From: Actinomycetota bacterium
GTDB taxonomy: Bacteria > Actinomycetota > Acidimicrobiia > Acidimicrobiales > BP-101
Length of the DNA stretch: 11,902 nucleotides
Assembly: GCA_030838265.1 (NCBI GenBank)
Contig: JAUTXA010000062.1
Location: forward strand, 1 to 11,902
Reading direction: 5' to 3'
Part shown: piece after piece, positions 1 through 5,700 of the stretch
Position numbering within the stretch: position 1 is the stretch's first letter
How the letters are laid out: the number at the start of each line of letters is the position of its first letter
The notes under the pieces: generated by a model
What the model saw: only the letters and a program-made list of their open reading frames with translations
Told to the model about the DNA's origin: nothing
Database searches by the model: none
Translations under genes and position numbers: made by a program

Positions 1-83
1 CCCCGTCCCTCGTCGGGCCCGGCCAACCCGTAGCTGGGCATGTAGGGCCGGTCGGCCGTGGGTTCAGGGCGGGACGGGGTCAT
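1..83 (-). CDS. Pyridoxamine 5'-phosphate oxidase-family protein, N-terminal fragment (runs off the window)
   Basis: An open minus-strand frame starts at ATG 83-81 and reaches the window edge without a stop, giving 27 whole codons. The peptide contains PTADRPYMPSYGL followed by an acidic-Gly stretch (PDEGRG). From memory, this resembles the N-terminus of actinobacterial PPOX-class flavin/F420-binding proteins, which often begin RPHMPGYGI and continue EGxGLLPWSWA. The FMN or F420 binding core lies outside the window, so neither cofactor nor substrate can be judged. The gene is divergent to the carboxypeptidase, leaving about 120 bases between them that show no other gene. The call rests on a short motif; a chance open frame is the alternative. 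Confidence 0.5.
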   Translation of the reverse strand, partial: MTPSRPEPTADRPYMPSYGLAGPDEGR

Positions 84-202
84 GGCGCCATCTTTCCAGG
101 CCGGTGTGGCGGTTCCGGCGAGGTTTCTGCCCGGATGCCGGGCAATTTCCTCGCAAGAACCCGGTGATGCCGACGGGACGGGGCGAGTCGTTAGGGTGAG
201 GG

Positions 203-1321
203 ATCCGCCGACTTGCCGTTGTCTTCGTCGCGCTTGCCCTCTGCGCCAGCCTCGCCCTGGCGGCGGGGGGCGCCCGACTCGCTGGGGCCCGGCAGGTCAC
301 GTCATCCAGCAGCAGCAGCAGCGCCGCACCGCCCCAACCCAAGGCCTGGGCCCTCGTCGATGCCGACACCGGGCTCGTCCTGCAGGCGGCCAACGACCGC
401 CAGGCCCTTCCCGTCGCCAGCCTGACCAAGGTGATCACCGCCCTGGCCATCGTCCACAACCTGCCGCCGGCCACGCCCATCCCGATCAGCCTGCGCGCCC
501 AGGGCATGCCGGCCCGCAACATCAACGCCAAGGAGGGCCAGGTCTGGAGCGACAACGACCTGCTGCACGCCCTCCTCATGTCGTCGGCCAACGACGCCGC
601 CGTGGCCCTGGCCGAGAAGACGGCGGGCTCGGTCGAGGCCTTCCAAGGCCTGCTGGCGGACGAGGCCTTCAAGATGCAGCTGGCCGACCACCCCGTGCTG
701 CAGGACCCCGCCGGCCTCGACGACGAGTTCTCGGTCGGGGGCGGCAACCTCCTGAGTGCCCGCGATCTGGCCATCGCGGCCCGAGCCCTCCTCCACGACC
801 CGACGCTCTCGGCCATCGTCTCGACCAAGGTCTACGCCTTTCACGGCGGCGACGGCATCGACCACAAGCTGGGCAACCACAACCGGATGCTGTGGGACTA
901 CGCCGGTGCGATCGGCGTGAAGACGGGCTACACCGCCAGGTCCCAGGAGTGCCGGGTGGCGGCCGCCCGCCGCGACGGACGGACCGTCATCGCCGTCGTG
1001 GTGGGCGCCCTCCCCGGGCAGGACACGCCCTTCGCAGCCCACCTCCTCGACGTCGGTTTCACGACGCCGGTGAGGGCGGAGCCGACGGTCGACCGCCTTC
1101 CGCCCATCCCGGGGACGACGACCCAGAAGGTGGTCAGGCCCGCCGCGGCCAAGACGACCGCAGTTGATGTCGACCGCTCACCGCTCAGCAGCCTGGCCCG
1201 CAGCCGGCCGCTCGCCATCGCCCTGCTGGTGCTGACCGTGCTCGGGCTCCTGCGTGTGCGAGCCATCAGGCGGATCAGCCGCCAGAGGCGTCTTCGACCT
1301 TCTGCTTCCCGGCGGCGATGA
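203..1321 (+). CDS. Serine-type D-Ala-D-Ala carboxypeptidase (PBP5-like, peptidase S11), secreted and membrane-anchored
   Basis: It trims the terminal D-Ala from peptidoglycan stem peptides outside the membrane. All three penicillin-binding motifs are present (residues counted from codon 203): SLTK at 73-76 (catalytic Ser), SAN at 128-130 and KTG at 240-242 within GVKTGYT. A hydrophobic signal-type segment (RRLAVVFVALALCASLALA) opens the protein. A Ser-rich linker of seven serines follows, and a C-terminal membrane segment near 336-351 ends in a basic tail. The start is abnormal. The frame is open from 200 (TGA at 197-199), yet the first ATG/GTG/TTG is GTG 431, downstream of the catalytic Ser, so a start there would give a dead enzyme. 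I place the start at ATC 203, either a rare non-ATG start or a changed ATG. A one-base indel joining GTG 196 to this frame is the alternative. A TAGGGT box lies at 192-197. The 3' end overlaps ilvC by 47 bases. Confidence 0.88.
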   Translation: MRRLAVVFVALALCASLALAAGGARLAGARQVTSSSSSSSAAPPQPKAWALVDADTGLVLQAANDRQALPVASLTKVITALAIVHNLPPATPIPISLRAQGMPARNINAKEGQVWSDNDLLHALLMSSANDAAVALAEKTAGSVEAFQGLLADEAFKMQLADHPVLQDPAGLDDEFSVGGGNLLSARDLAIAARALLHDPTLSAIVSTKVYAFHGGDGIDHKLGNHNRMLWDYAGAIGVKTGYTARSQECRVAAARRDGRTVIAVVVGALPGQDTPFAAHLLDVGFTTPVRAEPTVDRLPPIPGTTTQKVVRPAAAKTTAVDVDRSPLSSLARSRPLAIALLVLTVLGLLRVRAIRRISRQRRLRPSASRRR

Positions 1322-2300
1322 ACGGCATGAGGTCGCGCAGCTCGCCGCCCACCTTCTCGATGGGGTGGTTGCGAGCCGCATAGCGCATCTCTTCGAACCG
1401 CTTGCGGCCCTCGCGGTTCTCCGTGATCCACTCGTTGGCGAAGCTGCCGTCCTGGATCTCGGCGAGGATGCGCTTCATCTCGGCCTTGGTCTCGGCCGTG
1501 ACGATGCGCTGGCCCCTCGTGTAGTCGCCGTACTCGGCGGTGTCGGAGATCGAGTAGCGCATGCCGCTCATCCCTTGCTCGTACATGAGGTCGACGATGA
1601 GCTTGAGCTCGTGCAGCGTCTCGAAGTAGGCGGACTCGGCCTGGTAGCCGGCCTCGACCAGCGTCTCGTAGCCAGCCCGCACCAGGGCCGTTACCCCGCC
1701 ACAGAGGACAGTCTGCTCACCGAACAGGTCGGTCTCGGTCTCCTCGGCGAAGGTGGTGTTGAGCACTCCGGCCCGGGTGGCACCGATGGCGTGGGCGTAG
1801 GAGAGGGCGAGGTCGTGGGCCTTGCCGGTCGTGTCCTGCGACACGGCGACGAGCGCCGGCACCCCGCCACCCTCGCGGTAGGTACGACGCACGAGGTGGC
1901 CGGGCCCCTTGGGGGCGACCATGGCCACGTCGATGCCGGCTTGGGGCTCGATCTGGCCGAAGCGGATGTTGAAGCCGTGGGCAAAGAGGACGGTGTCGCC
2001 ATCCTTCAGGTGGGGCTGGATCGACTCGGCATAGACCGACGCCTGCTCGGTGTCGGGCAGCAGGATCATGATCACGTCGGCCTCATCGGAGGCGTCCTCG
2101 ATCGAGAGCACCTTCAACCCGGCCGATTCGGCCTTGGCCTTCGACGTCGAGCCGGCGCGCAGGCCGACGCGTACGTCGACGCCCGAGTCGTGGAGGTTCA
2201 GGGCGTGGGCGTGGCCTTGGGAGCCATAGCCGATGACCGCCACCTTCTTGGCCTGGATGAGGCCAGGGTCGGCGTCCTTCTCGTAGTAGATCGTGGCCAT
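1275..2300 (-). CDS. ilvC: Ketol-acid reductoisomerase (NADP+)
   Basis: It converts 2-acetolactate or 2-aceto-2-hydroxybutyrate to the 2,3-dihydroxy acid by alkyl migration and NADPH reduction, the second common step of valine/isoleucine synthesis, in the cytoplasm. At 341 residues it has the length of the short class I enzymes. The Rossmann motif GYGSQG is at 24-29. R48, S51 and S53 in the following loop fit NADPH preference. H108 (AHGF), K131 (APKGPG), D191, E195, E227 and E231 match the conserved catalytic and Mg-binding positions. ATG 2300 is five bases past the ilvN stop, and its ribosome site (AAGGTGAG) lies within the last ilvN codons, so translation is probably coupled. It is the last gene of the ilvBNC operon, and its tail overlaps the convergent carboxypeptidase gene. 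Confidence 0.98.
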   Translation of the reverse strand: MATIYYEKDADPGLIQAKKVAVIGYGSQGHAHALNLHDSGVDVRVGLRAGSTSKAKAESAGLKVLSIEDASDEADVIMILLPDTEQASVYAESIQPHLKDGDTVLFAHGFNIRFGQIEPQAGIDVAMVAPKGPGHLVRRTYREGGGVPALVAVSQDTTGKAHDLALSYAHAIGATRAGVLNTTFAEETETDLFGEQTVLCGGVTALVRAGYETLVEAGYQAESAYFETLHELKLIVDLMYEQGMSGMRYSISDTAEYGDYTRGQRIVTAETKAEMKRILAEIQDGSFANEWITENREGRKRFEEMRYAARNHPIEKVGGELRDLMPFIAAGKQKVEDASGG

Positions 2301-2305
2301 CGGGT

Positions 2306-2830
2306 TCAGCTCACCTTTCCTTTGACGGTTCGCAACTTGGGAGCCTGACGCTCCAGCTTCGGTAGTGCCACTCGGCCGGTGCGCTGCAGCTCGTCGATGC
2401 CGTACGGACGCAGCAGCTCCTCGAAGTCGTCGAGCTTGGCGGGAGTCCCGGCCAGCATGACAGTGACCTGGTCGTGGCCCACGCCGACGATGCGCCCCTC
2501 GAAGACCTGCACCAGCTCCATGATCTGGCCCCGAGCGCCGGGCTCGGCCTTGATGGTGAGGAGCATGAGCTCGCGCTCGACCGACTCGTCGGGGTGGAGC
2601 TCGGTGATCTTGACCACATTCACCAGCTTGAAGAGCTGCTTGGTGATCTGCTCGAGGGGGGAGGACTCGACATCGACCACGATGGTGATGCGGCTGAACC
2701 GGTCGTCGTCGGTCGGGGCGACGGCCAGGGAGTAGATGTTGTAGCCCCGCTGCGAGAAGAGCCCGGCCACGCGGGCCAGCACGCCGGCCCTGTTCTCGAC
2801 GAGGACGGAGAGGATGTGGTGGGAAGCCAT
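2306..2830 (-). CDS. ilvN: Acetolactate synthase regulatory (small) subunit
   Basis: The regulatory subunit of acetohydroxyacid synthase stimulates IlvB and confers valine feedback inhibition. It is 174 residues, the normal length for the long IlvN/IlvH type. An N-terminal ACT domain spans about 4-77, and an ALS small-subunit C-terminal domain spans about 90-165. The ACT loop VENRAGVLARVAGLFSQRGY followed by N31 keeps the Asn and Gly positions that bind valine in characterised homologues (inferred by analogy with E. coli IlvH N11, G14 and N29). The frame is open further upstream to 2887. ATG 2830 is chosen because MASHHILSVLVENRAG is the usual family N-terminus, it lies one base past the ilvB stop, and GAGGGTGG precedes it in ilvB's last codons. 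Confidence 0.97.
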   Translation of the reverse strand: MASHHILSVLVENRAGVLARVAGLFSQRGYNIYSLAVAPTDDDRFSRITIVVDVESSPLEQITKQLFKLVNVVKITELHPDESVERELMLLTIKAEPGARGQIMELVQVFEGRIVGVGHDQVTVMLAGTPAKLDDFEELLRPYGIDELQRTGRVALPKLERQAPKLRTVKGKVS

Positions 2831-2831
2831 G

Positions 2832-4568
2832 TCAGCGACCACCCTCGCCCTGGCTGGGGTCGACGACGATCTCGTCGTTGGACGCACCGGCAGGAACCAT
2901 CGGGTACACCTTCTCGCGCGAGTCGGTGCGGAAGTCGATGACCACCGGACGGTCGTTGATCGAGTTGGCCTTGTCGATGGCGGGCTGCACCTCTTCGGGG
3001 TGCTCGACGCGCAGGCCGACGCAACCCATGGCCTCGGCCCACTTCACGTAGTCGGGCAGGTCGGGCGAGAGATACACCTCGGAGTAGCGCTCCTCGTAGA
3101 ACATCTCCTGCCACTGCCGCACCATTCCCAGGTAGGCGTTGTTGAGGATGGCGATCTTCACCGGGATGCGCTCGCTGCTGGCGGTCACCAGCTCCTGTGC
3201 CGTCATCTGGAAGCAGCCGTCGCCGTCGACGGCCCACACCATCCGATCCGGCCGGCCCACCTTGGCCCCGATGGCGGCGGGGACGGCGAAGCCCATCGTG
3301 CCGAGGCCGCCGCTGTTGACCCAGGTGTAGGGGTGCTCGACCTTCCAGTACTGGCTCGTCCACATCTGGTGCTGGCCGACGCCCGAGACCACGACCGTGT
3401 CGTCGGGCGTCGCATCCCGCAGCGTCTCGATGACCATCTGGGGCTTGAGCGAGCCGTCGTCGCCCGATCGGTCGTAGGTGAGGGGGAAGTCCTTCTGCCA
3501 CTCCCGGATCTGGGTGATCCACGCGCTGCGGTCGGCCTGGCTCTCGCTGCCGCCGGTGTCGTTGACCGCCTTCACCATCTCTTCGATCACCAGGCGGCAG
3601 TCGCCGACGATCGGCACGTCGGGACGGCGGACCTTGCCCAGCTCGGCGGGATCGATGTCGACGTGGATGATCTTGGCGTCCGGTGCGAAGCCCCCCACCT
3701 TGCCGGTCACCCGGTCGTCGAAGCGGGAGCCGAGGGCGATGAGCAGGTCGGCCCTCTGCATGGCCGTCACCGCCGTGTAGTTGCCGTGCATTCCCGGCAT
3801 GCCGAGGCAGAGCTCGTGGCTGTCGGGGAAAGCGCCGCGGGCCATGAGCGTGGTCACGACCGGGATGCCGGTGAGCTCGACCAGCTGGCGCAACGCCTCG
3901 GCCGCTCGGGCCTTGAGGATGCCGCCCCCCGCGTAGATCACGGGCTGCTTGGCCTTGGCGATGAGCTTGGCCGCCTCCTGGATCATCTTGGGGTGGCCCT
4001 TGGTGTTGGGCTTGTACCCGGGGAGGTCGGCGGCGACGTCAGCGTCGGTCGGCCAGTACCACTCCATCGTCTGGTTGCTGATGTCCTTGGGCAGATCGAT
4101 GAGGACAGGGCCGGGCCGGCCGGTGGTGGCCAGGTGAAAGGCCTCGCGGACGATGAGCGGGATGTCCTCGGCCTTCGACACGAGCCAGTTGTGCTTGGTG
4201 ACGCTGCGGGTGATGCCGGTGGTGTCGCACTCCTGGAAGGCGTCGGTGCCGATCGAGCCGTAGGGCACCTGGCCCGTGATGCACACGAACGGGATGGAGT
4301 CGAGATAGGCGTCGCACAGCGGGGTGACGATGTTGGTCGCCGCCGGGCCGCTGGTCACGATGGCCACGCCGGGCCGGCCGGTGGCATGGGCATAGCCCTC
4401 GGCCATGTGGCCCGCCCCCTGCTCGTGGCGCACCAGGATGTGACGGATCGAGGAGTCGATGATCGGGTCGTACACCGGGAGGATCGCTCCCCCGGGCAGG
4501 CCGAACATGACCTCGACCTTTTCCATCTCGAGGCTCTTGATGAGCGCTTGGGCTCCGGTCAGCTTCAT
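2832..4568 (-). CDS. ilvB: Acetolactate synthase catalytic (large) subunit
   Basis: This thiamine-diphosphate enzyme condenses pyruvate with pyruvate or 2-oxobutyrate, the committed step to valine, leucine and isoleucine. It is 578 residues, normal for a biosynthetic enzyme with a regulatory partner. The N-terminal ThDP pyrimidine domain carries the catalytic glutamate E49 in RHEQGAGHMAEGYA. The central FAD-binding domain includes RFDDRVTG at 282-289. The C-terminal ThDP domain has the Mg/ThDP motif from GDGCFQM (449-455) to NN (476-477). ATG 4568 has AGGAG seven bases upstream. FAD, typical of anabolic AHAS, is inferred from the family. It is the first structural gene of the operon and is preceded by an attenuator-type leader. 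ilvN starts one base after its stop. Confidence 0.98.
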   Translation of the reverse strand: MKLTGAQALIKSLEMEKVEVMFGLPGGAILPVYDPIIDSSIRHILVRHEQGAGHMAEGYAHATGRPGVAIVTSGPAATNIVTPLCDAYLDSIPFVCITGQVPYGSIGTDAFQECDTTGITRSVTKHNWLVSKAEDIPLIVREAFHLATTGRPGPVLIDLPKDISNQTMEWYWPTDADVAADLPGYKPNTKGHPKMIQEAAKLIAKAKQPVIYAGGGILKARAAEALRQLVELTGIPVVTTLMARGAFPDSHELCLGMPGMHGNYTAVTAMQRADLLIALGSRFDDRVTGKVGGFAPDAKIIHVDIDPAELGKVRRPDVPIVGDCRLVIEEMVKAVNDTGGSESQADRSAWITQIREWQKDFPLTYDRSGDDGSLKPQMVIETLRDATPDDTVVVSGVGQHQMWTSQYWKVEHPYTWVNSGGLGTMGFAVPAAIGAKVGRPDRMVWAVDGDGCFQMTAQELVTASSERIPVKIAILNNAYLGMVRQWQEMFYEERYSEVYLSPDLPDYVKWAEAMGCVGLRVEHPEEVQPAIDKANSINDRPVVIDFRTDSREKVYPMVPAGASNDEIVVDPSQGEGGR

Positions 4569-4632
4569 AACGTGCTCCTGGGACTTTGGACTGCTGCGGG
4601 GTGCGGGAACGACGGTGGGCAGAAATGAAAAC

Positions 4633-4652
4633 GACCTCCCGTCTGGGAGGTC
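4633..4652 (-). terminator. Attenuator terminator hairpin of the ilvBNC leader
   Basis: In the minus-strand transcript there is a perfect 8-bp stem, GACCTCCC, with loop AGAC, then GGGAGGTC. It is followed directly by the T-rich run GTTTTCATTTCT. It lies 64 bases before the ilvB start and after the leader peptide, which is where a transcription attenuator belongs. It would stop transcription when branched-chain aminoacyl-tRNAs are plentiful. The structure is seen in the sequence; the regulatory role is inferred from family precedent. Confidence 0.78.
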
Positions 4653-4656
4653 GAAG

Positions 4657-4683
4657 GCGCACGCGCGAGATGTCGGCGTGCGC
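4657..4683 (-). promoter_or_regulatory. First (pause/anti-antiterminator) hairpin of the ilvBNC leader
   Basis: A perfect 8-bp stem GCGCACGC / GCGTGCGC encloses an 11-base loop. Its first arm begins at the leader peptide's stop codon, and its second arm ends four bases before the terminator stem. A ribosome stalled on the Leu/Val codons would mask the first arm and open this hairpin. The loop bases 4675-4667 can pair with the terminator's 3' arm (4640-4632), eight of nine positions including one G-U, which offers an antiterminator fold. The pairing is seen in the sequence; the mechanism is inferred. Confidence 0.5.
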
Positions 4684-4721
4684 TACGTGAGGACTACGAG
4701 GAGGTTGAGGGAGGTCGCCAT
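4683..4721 (-). CDS. ilvBNC leader peptide (12 residues, Leu/Val-rich)
   Basis: A short frame, ATG 4721 to TAG 4683, encodes MATSLNLLVVLT: six of twelve residues are Leu or Val, clustered immediately before the stop. Leader peptides of this composition precede ilv operons in enterobacteria and corynebacteria, where ribosome stalling at uncharged branched-chain tRNAs prevents termination. Two hairpins, the second an intrinsic terminator, follow within 52 bases of the stop codon. There is no strong Shine-Dalgarno, only GGGG three bases before ATG; the transcript may start almost at the ATG. The frame is too short for automatic gene calling. The arrangement makes a chance frame unlikely, although translation is not shown by sequence alone. 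Confidence 0.77.
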   Translation of the reverse strand: MATSLNLLVVLT

Positions 4722-4730
4722 CGCCCCGAG

Positions 4731-4759
4731 AGTCTGTCAGGAATCCGGGCCTGTGGCAA
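4731..4759 (-). promoter_or_regulatory. Candidate promoter for the ilvBNC leader transcript
   Basis: TTGCCA (4759-4754) matches the -35 consensus at five of six positions. Seventeen bases later CAGACT (4736-4731) matches -10 at only three of six. Transcription would start around 4725-4722, leaving almost no untranslated region before the leader peptide ATG at 4721. The position is right but the -10 is weak, so this is tentative. Confidence 0.35.
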
Positions 4760-4777
4760 CGCCGCCCGGTGGCGGCG
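4760..4777 (-). terminator. GC-rich hairpin after the DinB-like gene, possible U-less terminator
   Basis: A perfect 7-bp stem CGCCGCC / GGCGGCG with loop ACCG starts just after the TAG of the upstream gene. There is no T-run beyond TTGCC. Such tail-less hairpins are proposed terminators in actinobacteria. It sits between that gene and the ilv leader promoter, so it could insulate the two transcripts. Confidence 0.38.
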
Positions 4778-4778
4778 G

Positions 4779-5327
4779 CTAGGCCTGGCGGCCGAGGAAG
4801 GCGAGGAGCTTGGTCTGGGCGTCGGCGTCAGGCGGCGGCTCGACGGCGGGGCCGAAGGCCTTGGGGCCGCGCATGGCTTCGCCGAAGGCGTCGGCACCGG
4901 CCTGGACGCGCTCCACCTCCGCAGGGTCGATCGACTCGTCTTGGCCGGTGGCCCGCGCGAGGTCCCACCCGTGGACGACGAGGTCGAAGTTGAGGAAGCG
5001 ATCGACGCCCGCCTCGAAGGTGGACTTCCCGGTGAAGCCCTCGAACTCGGTCTGAGCCGACGCCGGGTCTTCGAGGTGGGCCTGCACGACGGCACGGGCC
5101 GCGTCCCACGCCGCGCTCGGGTCGTCGTCGACGGACGGGATGTCGCCGAGCTTCTGGTCGATGAAGCCCAGGAACATGCCTTGGGTGTCGACCATGTGCT
5201 GGACGAGGTCGCGTGCCTTCCACTCCGGGCAGGGAGTCTTGGCGTCCCACCTCTCGGCGGGGACGGCCGCCACCTTGGCTGCGAAGGCGTCCGACAGTCG
5301 CTGATACCGCTCTGATATCTCGGTCAT
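4779..5327 (-). CDS. TIGR03086-type / mycothiol-dependent maleylpyruvate isomerase N-terminal domain (DinB-like) protein
   Basis: This is a 182-residue single-domain protein of the DinB four-helix-bundle superfamily, common in actinobacteria. Family marks are TPCPEWKARDLVQHMV near 31-46 and FDLVVHGWDLARATG near 114-128. In the mycothiol-dependent isomerase, metal is bound by two His and one acidic residue; H44, D115 and H119 occupy matching positions here. Its substrate is unknown, and members act as metal-dependent thiol transferases or have no assigned role. ATG 5327 (MTEISERYQRL) is chosen although the frame is open to 5672: the upstream part would overlap the divergent gene's promoter and coding region, and does not look like this family. 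A TAGCGT box ends eight bases before this ATG, so the message could be leaderless. Confidence 0.82.
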   Translation of the reverse strand: MTEISERYQRLSDAFAAKVAAVPAERWDAKTPCPEWKARDLVQHMVDTQGMFLGFIDQKLGDIPSVDDDPSAAWDAARAVVQAHLEDPASAQTEFEGFTGKSTFEAGVDRFLNFDLVVHGWDLARATGQDESIDPAEVERVQAGADAFGEAMRGPKAFGPAVEPPPDADAQTKLLAFLGRQA

Positions 5328-5334
5328 GGCCCCA

Positions 5335-5340
5335 ACGCTA
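5335..5340 (-). promoter_or_regulatory. Candidate -10 box (TAGCGT) for the DinB-like gene
   Basis: TAGCGT fits the actinobacterial TAnnnT -10 pattern and ends eight bases before ATG 5327, consistent with a leaderless or nearly leaderless message. No matching -35 was found at 16-18 bases. Confidence 0.3.
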
Positions 5341-5382
5341 GGTGCCCCGCAGCGGCTGGGCCCGTGAGATTTTCCGACGCCG

Positions 5383-5388
5383 TATAAT
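5383..5388 (+). promoter_or_regulatory. Perfect -10 box (TATAAT) giving a probable leaderless transcript
   Basis: TATAAT, a full consensus match and rare in sequence this GC-rich, ends seven bases before GTG 5395. A start seven bases downstream would be the G of the start codon, so the message would be leaderless; no Shine-Dalgarno fits in the gap. No convincing -35 is seen at 16-18 bases. This supports GTG 5395 as the true start. Confidence 0.65.
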
Positions 5389-5394
5389 GCAGCC

Positions 5395-5700
5395 GTGACG
5401 ACGGAACAGAAGCGGGGCCGAGGGCGGCCATCAGTTGGAGACCGCATTGCGGTGCGCCTGCCGGCGGACGTGCTGGCCCGAGTCGACGAAGAGGCGGCAA
5501 TGCATGACGAGACCCGAGCAGCGACGATGCGGCGCCTTCTCGACTCGGCCCTTGCCAGTCGAGCGGGGGCCAATAGTGGGGTCGATCGGGCCCAGATCCG
5601 GCGGATGCTCGCCCTCTCGCCGTTGGAACGCATTCGCCACGCCGCCGACGTGGCCAACGGTGTTGCCCGCATTCGAAGCGCGGGACGGGCATCGCGGTGA
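5395..5700 (+). CDS. Ribbon-helix-helix-like DNA-binding protein, probable antitoxin/repressor partner of the downstream nucleotidyltransferase
   Basis: This small basic protein has 101 residues. Its N-terminus KRGRGRPSVG carries an AT-hook-like GRGRP core. Next comes an RHH-like unit: a strand (DRIAVRLP, about 16-23), a helix (ADVLARVDEEAAM) and a second helix after a polar turn (TRAATMRRLLDSALA). The C-terminal part (IRRMLALSPLERIRHAADVANG) resembles the LSPxERL helix of small proteins often encoded beside nucleotidyltransferases; I infer that it contacts the partner. GTG 5395 is set by the TATAAT seven bases upstream. The stop overlaps the next start as GTGA, so the two proteins are probably made at a coupled ratio and autoregulated. 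Antitoxin function is inferred from layout and not shown; a plain transcriptional regulator is possible. Confidence 0.74.
   Translation: MTTEQKRGRGRPSVGDRIAVRLPADVLARVDEEAAMHDETRAATMRRLLDSALASRAGANSGVDRAQIRRMLALSPLERIRHAADVANGVARIRSAGRASR

Noticed and set aside
302..322. Run of AGC trinucleotide repeats (five AGC in a row) in the carboxypeptidase gene.
   Set aside because: It encodes a short Ser linker after the signal peptide, a common secreted-protein feature, not a notable repeat element.
58..1167. Long plus-strand frame over the carboxypeptidase gene (369 codons).
   Set aside because: Composition is Arg/Pro/Gly-rich with no motif. It is a shadow of the frame carrying SLTK, SAN and KTG.
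2814..4628. Long plus-strand frame opposite ilvB (604 codons).
   Set aside because: It is an antisense shadow caused by high GC at third positions; the ilvB frame holds all ThDP-enzyme motifs.
5328..5672. In-frame N-terminal extension of the DinB-like protein to ATG 5672.
   Set aside because: It would run antisense through the RHH gene and its promoter, is Arg/Ser-rich without family resemblance, and ATG 5327 gives the usual family length.
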